NCBI GenBank assembly: GCA_023429825.1
Contig: JAEZDC010000104.1
Span: 1-33,753 of the forward strand
Direction: 5' to 3'
From: Bacteroidota bacterium
Lineage (GTDB): Bacteria > Bacteroidota > Bacteroidia > Chitinophagales > Chitinophagaceae
DNA: 33,753 nt
Below the pieces are notes generated by a model. That model was not told where the DNA came from. It saw only the letters and a list, made by a program, of their open reading frames with translations, and made no database searches. Of this stretch, positions 1 to 8,033 are shown in pieces (within the stretch, counting starts at the first letter, position 1; every line of letters begins with the position of its first letter). A program made the translations under genes and the position numbers.

Positions 1-1238
1 GGTGGGTAGGTATCGGTCACGCCGGTACGTTGATCTCTGCTATCTTGTTGCTCTTCCGCCAGGGATGGAGAACAGGTGTGAACAGGGCTGCTGAAGCGAT
101 GACGATCTTCGCGGTAATGTGTGCGGGACAGTTCCCGATCTTCCACATGGGTCGTGTATGGATGGCGTTCTTCGTACTACCTTATCCAAATACAAGAGGT
201 CCGTTATGGGTGAACTTTAACTCACCACTTCTGTGGGATGTATTTGCGATCTCTACTTACTTCACTGTTTCATTATTGTTCTGGTATTCCGGTTTGATTC
301 CTGACTTTGGAACCGTAAGAGACAGGGCTAAAACAAAACTTCGTAAACTTTTATACGGTGTCGCTTCATTTGGATGGAGCGGGTCTACCAAACACTGGCA
401 GAGACATGAGGCACTTTCATTGGTGCTGGCAGGTCTTTCAACGCCACTTGTATTGTCAGTACACACGATCGTATCCTTTGACTTCGCTACATCGGTGATT
501 CCCGGTTGGCATACTACGATCTTCCCTCCCTACTTCGTTGCCGGTGCGATCTTCTCAGGATTTGCAATGACACAGACGTTGTTGCTGGTAATAAGAAAAG
601 TATATCGTTTGGAAGATTATATCACGATGGGCCACATCGAAGCGATGAATAAGGTAATTGTATTGACTGGTTCTATCGTTGGTTGTGCTTACTTAACTGA
701 ATTGTTCATGGGATGGTATTCTCAGAACAAATATGAAGGATACACTTTCTGGTACAGCCGTGCTAACCTGTTCTCTCCTTATGGATGGAGCTACTGGGGA
801 ATGATGGCTTGTAACGTACTGAGCCCGCAAATATTCTGGTTCCGCAAGTTCAGGAGAAACCTGTTCATCACTTTCTTCATGAGTATTATCGTGAACGTAG
901 GTATGTGGTTCGAAAGATTTGTGATCATCGTTACTTCCCTCTACAGAGATTATCTTCCTTCTTCATGGTCTGTTTACTACAGCCCTACCATCTGGGAGAT
1001 CGGGTTCTACTTAGGAACATTCGGATTGTTCTTCACCTGCTTCTTCCTGTTCTCTAAATATTTCCCTGTGATCGCTATTGCTGAGATCAAGCATGTGCTG
1101 AAAGTTTCAGGTGAGAGCTATAAGAATAAAGTGGGTCATATTGAAGAGCAGCCTTTAGAGGACTATGCATATAAATATGCTCATGTTGGCCATGCACAAA
1201 CAGATGGTGGCAAGGGAAGAAGTGGAATGGAACATTAG
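1..1238 (+). CDS. actC: ActC, NrfD-like membrane subunit of alternative complex III (5' partial)
   Basis: This is a polytopic membrane protein of the NrfD/PsrC family. In alternative complex III, ActC binds menaquinol and receives support from the ActB iron-sulfur subunit. The reading frame is open from base 3 and already encodes the family segment WVGIGHAGTLISA before the first possible start, a TTG at 30, so the gene begins upstream of the window and that TTG is an internal Leu codon. About 411 residues are visible. Many hydrophobic helices follow one another, with conserved-looking blocks such as FRQGWRTGVNRAAEAMT near the start. The C-terminal tail is hydrophilic and cytoplasmic-like. It is the first visible gene of the act-cox operon, followed 108 bp later by actD. 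The identity is supported by order (actC-D-E-F-coxB-coxA), which matches the known Rhodothermus and Flavobacterium arrangement. The missing N-terminus is probably several dozen residues. Confidence 0.93.
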   Translation, partial: WVGIGHAGTLISAILLLFRQGWRTGVNRAAEAMTIFAVMCAGQFPIFHMGRVWMAFFVLPYPNTRGPLWVNFNSPLLWDVFAISTYFTVSLLFWYSGLIPDFGTVRDRAKTKLRKLLYGVASFGWSGSTKHWQRHEALSLVLAGLSTPLVLSVHTIVSFDFATSVIPGWHTTIFPPYFVAGAIFSGFAMTQTLLLVIRKVYRLEDYITMGHIEAMNKVIVLTGSIVGCAYLTELFMGWYSQNKYEGYTFWYSRANLFSPYGWSYWGMMACNVLSPQIFWFRKFRRNLFITFFMSIIVNVGMWFERFVIIVTSLYRDYLPSSWSVYYSPTIWEIGFYLGTFGLFFTCFFLFSKYFPVIAIAEIKHVLKVSGESYKNKVGHIEEQPLEDYAYKYAHVGHAQTDGGKGRSGMEH

Positions 1239-1346
1239 AGAGTGCAGAGTTGAAAGAGAAAGCGTATGAGTTAGAAGTTTTGAGTTTAGAGTTGACAACA
1301 TAAAATAAAGCTGACAGCTATACGCTGACAGTTCAAAGCTTAGAAA
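1239..1346 (+). repeat. GAGTT-rich and GCTGACAG direct-repeat spacer between actC and actD
   Basis: The 108-bp spacer is unusually repetitive. GAGTT occurs four times within about 55 bp (near 1249, 1268, 1281 and 1289). The 8-mer GCTGACAG then occurs twice, near 1310 and 1325, with a 7-bp spacer. AAAGCTGACA recurs in the spacer before the first coxC gene (about 8007). No promoter of the TAnnTTTG type was found here. An antisense reading frame crosses it but looks like a by-product of the repeats. Function unknown. Confidence 0.5.
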
Positions 1347-1946
1347 ATGGCAAGAAAAAAATTTGTAGTTGGCTTGTTTAAGGATGAGGATGTATTGTTT
1401 CCTGCGGTGAAGAAAGTTCGTACGGCAGGATACAAGATCCACGATGTATATACTCCGTTCCCGGTGCATGGATTAGATCATGCAATGGGTTTGAGAGAAA
1501 CAAGTCTGCATACTGCAGGATTTATTTACGGCATCACAGGAACCACCACTGCTATCAGTTGCATCAGCTGGATATTCACCAGCGACTGGCCGTTGAATAT
1601 TGGTGGTAAACCCCATTTTGCTTTACCGGCATGGATACCTATCATATTCGAGTTAACAGTATTGTTCTCTGCTGTAGGAATGGTGTTAACGTTTTGCTAC
1701 CTATGTCAACTGGCTCCTTTTGTTAAGAAACACGTATTTCACCCGAGAGCTACAGACGATACGTTTGTAATGGTGATAGAGACAACTGGTAAAACCAATG
1801 TGAATGATCTCAAAGGGTTCTTATCATCGAACGGTGCTTTAGAAACCTATGAAGACATTGCTGAAGACGGATGGTGGCTTGGCAGGTACGATAAAGACGA
1901 AATGCCTTTTGAACTTAAAAAAGAAGAACAAGTAGTTGTTGCTTAA
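1347..1946 (+). CDS. actD: ActD, DUF3341 membrane subunit of alternative complex III
   Basis: The 199-residue product has a soluble N-terminal domain (about 1-60, opening MARKKFVVGLFKDED), two membrane helices (about 58-80 and 93-122) and a soluble C-terminal domain. This is the layout of the DUF3341 family, ActD of alternative complex III, a structural subunit that contacts ActC/ActF in the membrane and carries no cofactor. The ATG at 1347 gives the usual family N-terminus. It sits between actC and actE, and the actE start codon lies just 10 bp after its stop, so the genes are almost certainly co-transcribed. No odd features. Confidence 0.92.
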   Translation: MARKKFVVGLFKDEDVLFPAVKKVRTAGYKIHDVYTPFPVHGLDHAMGLRETSLHTAGFIYGITGTTTAISCISWIFTSDWPLNIGGKPHFALPAWIPIIFELTVLFSAVGMVLTFCYLCQLAPFVKKHVFHPRATDDTFVMVIETTGKTNVNDLKGFLSSNGALETYEDIAEDGWWLGRYDKDEMPFELKKEEQVVVA

Positions 1947-1956
1947 TAAAAGAAAG

Positions 1957-2601
1957 ATGAATAGACTACCTATCATAATTGCTTTGTTTGCTACTGCGGC
2001 AGTTGTTAGCTGTGGAGGAGTTAAGAGAGAACCAAGCGATCAGTACATGCCGGATATGGCGTATAGCAGAGCTTACGAAACATATGCTGATCATAGCGGT
2101 CTTGCAGATTCAGGAATTTTTTATAATAATCAACCTGTAGCAGGAACTGTTGCAAGAGGTGAAGAGTTTCCTTTTCCTTTAGCGAAAGACAGAGGGGGAG
2201 ACAGCACCAATTACAATGCATCTAAAGCGATAAAGAACCCGATCACATTCTTAACCGGAGCCGAGCTGGGTGAAGCTGAAAGATTGTATCTGATACAGTG
2301 CGGTATCTGCCATGGAACAAACCTGGATGGAAACGGCCCGTTGTATAATAGCGGTAATGGTAAATACAGTGCAAAGCCTGCAACACTTGTAGGGGATGCT
2401 AAGTATGAAGCAATGCCTGAGGGCCAGATGTTTTATTCGGTAACGTATGGTAAGAACCTTATGGGGCCATACGGGGGGCAGTTAACAAGAAAGCAGAGAT
2501 GGATGGTGATCTATTACATCAAACAACAGCAGGCTAAAGCTAAAGCAAAAGCTGCACCTGCTGCAGGCGCCACAACAGATACAACTGCTGCGGCAAAATA
2601 A
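1957..2601 (+). CDS. actE: ActE, monohaem cytochrome c lipoprotein of alternative complex III
   Basis: I chose the ATG at 1957 over a TTG at 1936. The TTG would overlap actD, while the ATG lies 10 bp after the actD stop behind a purine-rich AAAGAAAG and opens directly on a lipoprotein signal peptide (MNRLPIIIALFATAAVVSC, lipobox Cys19). The 214-residue product has one haem c motif, CGICH (Cys115, Cys118, His119), and Met residues downstream (MPEGQM, NLMGPYGG) that could be the sixth ligand. ActE is the likely periplasmic electron carrier from the ActA haems to CuA of the oxidase. After the cytochrome domain comes a low-complexity tail of about 22 residues rich in Ala, Lys and Thr. It was named by motif and operon position. 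Confidence 0.93.
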   Translation: MNRLPIIIALFATAAVVSCGGVKREPSDQYMPDMAYSRAYETYADHSGLADSGIFYNNQPVAGTVARGEEFPFPLAKDRGGDSTNYNASKAIKNPITFLTGAELGEAERLYLIQCGICHGTNLDGNGPLYNSGNGKYSAKPATLVGDAKYEAMPEGQMFYSVTYGKNLMGPYGGQLTRKQRWMVIYYIKQQQAKAKAKAAPAAGATTDTTAAAK

Positions 2602-2637
2602 TATAGACTATAACTGATACTGATAAAAGAATTTAAG

Positions 2638-3885
2638 ATGGCATCAATCAGAGAGCGTTTTGAAATACCGGGAAAAATGAGAACATGGTCATTAGGTTTA
2701 ATGGCTGTGGGTATCATTGCTATCATTCTTGGTTTTATTGTATATGGAACAGACTCAGGCCATGGCGAACATGGCGGAGACCACGTGCCAGGCAGCCATA
2801 TTTTCTGGGGTACATTGATGTACAACAGCATTTTCTTTATGCTCATTTGTAATGCGGCAATGTTCTTCATCTGCGCCACTACATTGGCAATGGGTGGATG
2901 GCAAATCGTATTCAGAAGAATAAGTGAAGCTATATCTACATTGGTTCCCATTTTCGGTATCATCACATTTGCTGTATTGATGGCTGTATTATTTGGTACA
3001 CATATCTATCATTGGGCAGACCAGGAAGCAGCGGCACAGGATCACATCCTAAAAGGCAAACTAGGTTTTCTGAATCCTGTATTCTTCATCATCTGGACAG
3101 TATTGGCCATTGGATTGTGGAGTTTATTAGGTGCGAGAATGAGAAAATTAAGCCGGGAAGCAGATGAAGGTCACATGGATAATGAGAAGGGTGCAAGTTT
3201 CATCTGGAGAAATACAGTAAGTGCTTCTTTATTCATCGTATGGTTTGCATTAACAGTGGGCTCAACTGTTCCATGGTTGTGGATGATGAGTATCGATGCG
3301 CACTGGTACTCTACTATGTATAGCTGGTACACTTTTGCAAGTTCATTTGTGGCCGGTATGAGTTTGATCGCCATCTGGCTTATCTATCTTAAGAATAAAG
3401 GGTACATGGAGCTTGCAAACGAAGAACATCTTCATGATGTAGGTAAGTTCATGTTTGCGTTTTCTATCTTCTGGACTTACTTGTGGTTCTCTCAATACAT
3501 GTTGATATGGTATTCTAACCAACCGGAAGAAACAGTTTACTTCTGGCATAGAGTAAAAGGTGAATACAAGGGTATTTTCTTCTTTAATCTTATTATCAAC
3601 TTCATCTGCCCATTATTGATATTAATGAGAAGAGGGTCGAAGAGAAATTATACGTTGGTAACTTTCATGGCAGTGCTCATCATCTTTGGTCACTGGATCG
3701 ATTTTTATCAAATGGTGATGGGAAGTATATCGCCTAAGCATGTAACGCTGGGATGGTTTGATTTTGGAGTAGCAGCATTATTTATCGGTATGATCATATT
3801 CTTTGTAGGAAGGTCTTTGGCCAGCAAGCCATTGGTGCCGAAGTATCATCCATTCCTGAAAGAAAGTATCATTCACCATACCTAA
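2638..3885 (+). CDS. actF: ActF, second quinol:cytochrome c oxidoreductase membrane subunit (NrfD-like)
   Basis: The 415-residue polytopic protein belongs to the ActC/NrfD-related branch called ActF. I count about ten hydrophobic helices (first at about 15-37, last at about 375-393). A short His/Gly-rich loop (GHGEHGGDH, near 40) follows the first helix. ActF packs against ActC in alternative complex III. In the Flavobacterium supercomplex structure, ActF and its neighbours form the contact with the aa3 oxidase (established knowledge). The ATG at 2638 follows actE by 36 bp, and coxB begins 39 bp after its stop, consistent with one transcript. Nothing suggests truncation. Confidence 0.92.
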   Translation: MASIRERFEIPGKMRTWSLGLMAVGIIAIILGFIVYGTDSGHGEHGGDHVPGSHIFWGTLMYNSIFFMLICNAAMFFICATTLAMGGWQIVFRRISEAISTLVPIFGIITFAVLMAVLFGTHIYHWADQEAAAQDHILKGKLGFLNPVFFIIWTVLAIGLWSLLGARMRKLSREADEGHMDNEKGASFIWRNTVSASLFIVWFALTVGSTVPWLWMMSIDAHWYSTMYSWYTFASSFVAGMSLIAIWLIYLKNKGYMELANEEHLHDVGKFMFAFSIFWTYLWFSQYMLIWYSNQPEETVYFWHRVKGEYKGIFFFNLIINFICPLLILMRRGSKRNYTLVTFMAVLIIFGHWIDFYQMVMGSISPKHVTLGWFDFGVAALFIGMIIFFVGRSLASKPLVPKYHPFLKESIIHHT

Positions 3886-3924
3886 ACTGATTGGAATAAT
3901 TAAACTGAATAAACTTTAGATACA

Positions 3925-5070
3925 ATGTTTTTTATAATTGCGGTTATCATTTTAATTTTCGTGGTGATCTTCCAGATCGCTAAGGCAAGTGAGTATGTAT
4001 CTATACTAAAAGGAGAAGAGAACTCAAGAAGGCAAAATAATAAGATCAACGGCTTTCTGATGGTTGTATTCTTAGTGCTGGGGTTAATCGGGGTATGGTA
4101 CTGCAACGAATTATATTATGATGATACTTTGCTGGACGAACCTTCAGCCAGTGTAGAAGGTGTGAAAGTGGATGAGATGTTGTGGGTTACCTTGATCGTA
4201 ACAGGTGTTGTCTTCATCATTACACAGATACTTCTTTTCTGGTTTGCTTATAAATACCAGGAAACTGATAAACGTAAACCTTTTTACTTCCCTCATAATA
4301 CAAAGCTGGAGATCATCTGGACTGTTATTCCTGCAATTGCATTAACAGTGTTAGTTGTAATTGGTTTGAGAAACTGGTTCCTTTTCACTGGTGATGCACC
4401 AAAACATGCAATGGAAGTAGAAATAACAGGTAAGCAATTTGGCTGGATAATGAGATATCCGGGTAAAGACAGCATCTTTGGCCAGCGTTACTATAGAATG
4501 ATCGACGATGCTAATAGTAATCCTCTCGGCCAGGTTTGGAAGGATACTACATTGGTAAGAGTAAACTCTCATGGAGATACATTGCGCACCCCGTTGAAAG
4601 CAGATGCTGCCAATAATGATGATGTGGTAGTTACACAAACCATGTATCTCATCAAAGATCGTCCTGTAAAGCTTATTATAGGGGCAAGAGATGTGATCCA
4701 TGATGTGGGCTTACCTCATTTCAGAATGAAGATGGATGCAGTTCCGGGTACGCCAACCACTTTGTGGTTTACACCAAGGTATACTACTGCAGAAATGAGA
4801 GAGATCACAAAGAATCCGAATTTTACATACGAAATTGCTTGTGATCAAATGTGTGGTAATGGTCACTACTCAATGAAAGGAACTATTGAAGTAGTAACAC
4901 AGGCCGAGTTCGATGCATGGATGGCAAAGCAGCAGCCTAACTATTTTGCTGCTTTTCCTGATAAGGCACCAACCGCTCCTGTAACTGCCCCGGCCCAAGC
5001 AACAGGCACAGATACAACCAAGGCGACTGTAAAGATTGAGACGAAAACTGCTAATCAAAAGCGATCTTAA
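3925..5070 (+). CDS. coxB: Cytochrome c oxidase subunit II (CuA-binding)
   Basis: Subunit II takes electrons from a periplasmic c haem through the binuclear CuA centre. The CuA ligands are visible: His259 (DVIHDVGLPHF) and the cluster C306-D-Q-M-C310-G-N-G-H314-Y-S-M317. Gln308 replaces the more usual Glu of CxExCGxxHxxM; its backbone carbonyl is the ligand, so copper binding should be kept. There are four predicted membrane helices (about 2-19, 43-60, 86-109, 128-147) where classical subunit II has two. No CxxCH is present, so this is an aa3- and not a caa3-type subunit. The last 35 residues or so are a Thr/Ala/Pro-rich tail ending in Lys/Arg. It lies 20 bp upstream of coxA. Confidence 0.95.
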   Translation: MFFIIAVIILIFVVIFQIAKASEYVSILKGEENSRRQNNKINGFLMVVFLVLGLIGVWYCNELYYDDTLLDEPSASVEGVKVDEMLWVTLIVTGVVFIITQILLFWFAYKYQETDKRKPFYFPHNTKLEIIWTVIPAIALTVLVVIGLRNWFLFTGDAPKHAMEVEITGKQFGWIMRYPGKDSIFGQRYYRMIDDANSNPLGQVWKDTTLVRVNSHGDTLRTPLKADAANNDDVVVTQTMYLIKDRPVKLIIGARDVIHDVGLPHFRMKMDAVPGTPTTLWFTPRYTTAEMREITKNPNFTYEIACDQMCGNGHYSMKGTIEVVTQAEFDAWMAKQQPNYFAAFPDKAPTAPVTAPAQATGTDTTKATVKIETKTANQKRS

Positions 5071-5090
5071 ATTATTGATAAAGACCAGAT

Positions 5091-6908
5091 ATGAGTAACG
5101 AAGCTGTATTGCATTCACACGACGTTCATCATTCTCATGATGCTCACCATGAGCACCATCACCATGAGACCTTTATATCTAAATATGTTTTTAGCCAGGA
5201 TCACAAAATGATCGCCAAACAATTCCTTATCACGGGAATGGTTTGGGCTGTGCTGGGTGGATTGATGTCAGTGATCTTTCGCTTGCAATTAGGATATCCT
5301 GATGCGGAATTTCCTTTCCTTAAAGACATCTTAGGGAAATGGGCGAATGATAAGGGGCAAATCACCGCCGATGCCTATTATGCATTGGTTACCATACACG
5401 GAACGGTACTCGTATTCTTCGTATTGACCGCCGGATTAAGTGGAACTTTTGCGAACCTGTTAATTCCCCTGCAGGTAGGTGCAAGAGATATGGCTTCTCC
5501 GATGCTGAACATGCTTTCTTACTGGTTCTTTTTCGGTGCGAGTGTGGTAATGTTAAGCTCAATGTTTGTTGAGACTGGTCCGTTCAGTGGCGGATGGACA
5601 GCATATCCACCGTTGAGTGCACTGGGTGCAGCCTCACCGGGGTCTAAAACAGGAATGGACCTATGGATCATCGCCATGGCATTGTTCGTTGTATCATCAT
5701 TACTTGGTGGTCTTAACTACATCGCTACGATACTTAACATGCGTACGAAAGGGATGAGCATGACAAGATTGCCATTGACGATCTGGGCATTGTTCTTCAC
5801 CGCTGTACTTGGCGTATTATCTTTCCCTGTATTATTATCCGGTTTCATCCTTTTGATATTTGATAGAAACTTTGGAACAAGTTTCTATCTCTCGGATATC
5901 TTCATAGCAAACGGTGGTGTGAGTGAAGCGTTACCTAACGAAGGTGGTAATGCAATTCTATTCCAGCACTTGTTCTGGTTCCTGGGCCACCCTGAGGTAT
6001 ATATCATTCTCTTACCTGCAATGGGTATGGTGAGCGAGATTCTTTCAGTGAATTCAAGGAAGCCAATCTTCGGTTATATGGCGATGGTGGGTTCTTTGTT
6101 TGCAATCACTGTGTTGGCGTTTCTCGTTTGGGCGCACCACATGTTCGTAACAGGATTGAATCCTTTCCTCGGAGCGATATTCGTATTGTTGACTTTGTTG
6201 ATCGCGGTGCCTTCGGCTATCAAAGTGTTCAACTGGCTCACCACACTATGGCGGGGCAGCATCAGGTTCACACCGGGAATGATGTTCGCAATAGGATTTG
6301 TGAGCTTGTTCATCTCCGGAGGATTAACAGGAATCTGGTTAGGTAACTCAGCGTTAGATATTCATTTGCACGATACCTATTTTGTAATCGCACACTTCCA
6401 TATTGTAATGGGTGTGGCAAGTATGTTCGGAATGTTTGCAGGTATCTATCACTGGTATCCGAAAATGTACGGCCGTTATCTCAACAATACATTAGGATAT
6501 ATCCATTTCTGGGTGACGATAGCGGGTGCTTACCTTATTTTCTGGCCTATGCACTACCAGGGTCTTAGTGGTATGCCACGCCGTTATTATGATTACAGCA
6601 ACTGGGAAAGTTTCAAGCAGTTTGTTGACCTGAACAGGTTCATCAGTACAGTTGCGATGATCGTGTTTGCAGTGCAGATATTATTCCTCTTCAACTTCTT
6701 CTATTCTATCTGGAAAGGAAGAAAAGTGAGAACCACTAATCCTTGGGGTTCAACTACACTTGAATGGACTACGCCAATCAATCCTGGTCATGGTAACTGG
6801 GTAGGTGAAATTCCTGAAGTGCATAGATGGGCTTATGATTATGGTAAGGACGGAAAAGAATATATTCCGCAGACAACACCGGTTGGGGCAGATGAAAATC
6901 ATCATTAA
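5091..6908 (+). CDS. coxA: Cytochrome c oxidase subunit I (haem a/a3-CuB, type A1)
   Basis: This is the catalytic subunit that reduces O2 to water and pumps protons. All metal ligands are present: His103 for low-spin haem; His300 and Tyr304 of GHPEVY (CuB ligand and the cross-linked Tyr); His349-His350 (WAHHMF) for CuB; His435 and His437 (AHFHIVMG) for haem a3 and haem a. Glu302 in GHPEVY marks the A1 class, with the D-channel Glu. The N-terminal 28 residues contain 11 His, which should lie on the cytoplasmic side. The length of 605 residues is normal for Bacteroidota. The ATG at 5091 lies 20 bp after coxB, with GATAAAGACCAGAT in front. A strong hairpin pair follows the stop codon. Confidence 0.97.
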   Translation: MSNEAVLHSHDVHHSHDAHHEHHHHETFISKYVFSQDHKMIAKQFLITGMVWAVLGGLMSVIFRLQLGYPDAEFPFLKDILGKWANDKGQITADAYYALVTIHGTVLVFFVLTAGLSGTFANLLIPLQVGARDMASPMLNMLSYWFFFGASVVMLSSMFVETGPFSGGWTAYPPLSALGAASPGSKTGMDLWIIAMALFVVSSLLGGLNYIATILNMRTKGMSMTRLPLTIWALFFTAVLGVLSFPVLLSGFILLIFDRNFGTSFYLSDIFIANGGVSEALPNEGGNAILFQHLFWFLGHPEVYIILLPAMGMVSEILSVNSRKPIFGYMAMVGSLFAITVLAFLVWAHHMFVTGLNPFLGAIFVLLTLLIAVPSAIKVFNWLTTLWRGSIRFTPGMMFAIGFVSLFISGGLTGIWLGNSALDIHLHDTYFVIAHFHIVMGVASMFGMFAGIYHWYPKMYGRYLNNTLGYIHFWVTIAGAYLIFWPMHYQGLSGMPRRYYDYSNWESFKQFVDLNRFISTVAMIVFAVQILFLFNFFYSIWKGRKVRTTNPWGSTTLEWTTPINPGHGNWVGEIPEVHRWAYDYGKDGKEYIPQTTPVGADENHH

Positions 6909-6913
6909 TTGAA

Positions 6914-6945
6914 AAGGTTGACATCCTGAAAGGGTTGTCAACCTT
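6914..6945 (+). promoter_or_regulatory. 10-bp perfect hairpin just after coxA
   Basis: AAGGTTGACA (6914-6923) pairs perfectly with TGTCAACCTT (6936-6945). The 12-base loop can itself form CCT/AGG. It starts 5 bp after the coxA stop and stands directly before the terminator hairpin. It has no T-run of its own, so it may act as an mRNA 3'-end stabiliser or as a second, AU-poor stop. Confidence 0.6.
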
Positions 6946-6954
6946 GAAATATAA

Positions 6955-6985
6955 AATGCCCTGATACGTTCAGGGCATTAGTTTT
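6955..6985 (+). terminator. Rho-independent terminator between coxA and cyoE
   Basis: AATGCCCTGA (6955-6964) and TCAGGGCATT (6970-6979) form a perfect 10-bp stem with a TACGT loop. It is followed by AGTTTT and preceded by an A-rich run. The cyoE start is only 20 bp further on, so read-through must be partial or cyoE must have another promoter. Confidence 0.8.
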
Positions 6986-7004
6986 AAAAAAGAGCAGAGC
7001 GAAG

Positions 7005-7946
7005 ATGATGGCAGAAAGTGTACAGAATTCAAGTTCTTTTAGCATTGGCGCTAAGGTGAAGGATTATATGCAGCTGATGAAGTTCACTTTGAGCTTTACA
7101 GTGGTGTTCTCCTGCGTTGTTTGCTACTTGCTGGCACCCACTGCTCCGTTCGATTGGTATTATATAGTTCTTTTATTTATTGCAGGATTGATGGTAACAG
7201 GCAGTGCCAATGCCATTAACCAGGCTGTTGAAAAAGATACAGATGCAAAAATGAAACGTACAGGCAAACGCCCTGTAGCTGATGGACGAATGAGCCAGAA
7301 TGAAGCTTTCACTTTTGCAGCGATCACAGGAGTGCTGGGTATTGGAATGATGTGGTATTTCTTTAACACAGATGCTGCATTGTTATCTGCTTTCAGCTTA
7401 TTCCTGTACGCATATGTGTATACGCCATTAAAAAAGGTGAGCAGCATAGCGGTATTGGTAGGTGCATTTCCCGGAGCGTTGCCTTGTTTGATAGGATGGG
7501 TGGCGGGAACAGGATTGGTAAATCCTTTTGCAGTCATGGAAGTCAACGGGAAAGAGATCAGCAACATGGCGGGGTGGGCATTGTTTGGAATTCAATTCCT
7601 TTGGCAGTTCCCACATTTCTGGGCGATTGCATGGGTGGCACATGGTGATTACAGCAGAGCAGGATTTAAATTATTGCCGAGCGATAAAGGACCAACAAAG
7701 TTCACAGCCATACAGGCGATCATGTATTCTGTGCTGATGATACCTGTTGGATTATTGCCTTTTTATTTTGGTCTGACAGGGCAAGTGAGTATGTGGATCG
7801 TTTTGGTATGCAACATTTTTATGGTAGTGCAGAGTGTAAGGCTTTATAATGATATGGATGTGAAAGCGGCAAGAAGAGTAATGTTCAGCAGCTACATTTA
7901 TTTACCGATTGTTTTACTTGCATTACTGGCAGATAAAGCGTTCTGA
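7005..7946 (+). CDS. cyoE: Protoheme IX farnesyltransferase (haem O synthase)
   Basis: A UbiA-superfamily prenyltransferase (CtaB/CyoE) that adds farnesyl to haem b to make haem O, the precursor of haem A for the oxidase encoded next to it. The 313-residue integral membrane protein shows the first Asp-rich motif within residues 69-90 (N-A-I-N-Q-A-V-E-K-D-T-D then AKMKRTGKRP), which binds Mg-pyrophosphate, and a second YNDMDVKAARR block near 285. Two adjacent ATG codons (7005 and 7008) are both usable. It lies after the coxA terminator and before the subunit III genes. The partner enzyme CtaA (haem O to haem A) is not in this window. Confidence 0.95.
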   Translation: MMAESVQNSSSFSIGAKVKDYMQLMKFTLSFTVVFSCVVCYLLAPTAPFDWYYIVLLFIAGLMVTGSANAINQAVEKDTDAKMKRTGKRPVADGRMSQNEAFTFAAITGVLGIGMMWYFFNTDAALLSAFSLFLYAYVYTPLKKVSSIAVLVGAFPGALPCLIGWVAGTGLVNPFAVMEVNGKEISNMAGWALFGIQFLWQFPHFWAIAWVAHGDYSRAGFKLLPSDKGPTKFTAIQAIMYSVLMIPVGLLPFYFGLTGQVSMWIVLVCNIFMVVQSVRLYNDMDVKAARRVMFSSYIYLPIVLLALLADKAF

Positions 7947-7976
7947 TTGTTGAATAAAGAATGAAACGCACAAGAG

Positions 7977-7987
7977 TGCGACGCAAC
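7977..7987 (+). repeat. Intergenic 11-mer TGCGACGCAAC, copy 1
   Basis: This copy lies in the 87-bp gap between the cyoE stop and the first subunit III start. The core TGCG-A-CGCA is an interrupted palindrome. The same 11-mer occurs at 11820-11830, 20872-20882 and 21070-21080, always outside the genes as I call them. The flank is ACAAGAG before and GGAAG after. Confidence 0.6.
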
Positions 7988-8033
7988 GGAAGTAGAAATA
8001 AGATTTAAAGCTGACAAAATAAATTATAAAGTG

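Noticed and set aside
30..32. TTG as the start of actC
   Set aside because: The frame stays open to the window edge and the residues before it match the ActC family, so the gene starts outside the window.
1155..1469. 104-codon antisense frame across the actC-actD spacer
   Set aside because: It overlaps both genes, and its Ser/Leu/Thr-rich middle simply translates the GAGTT repeats.
4840..4880. caa3-type oxidase with a haem c domain on CoxB
   Set aside because: No CxxCH occurs in CoxB. The Cys pair belongs to the CuA loop.
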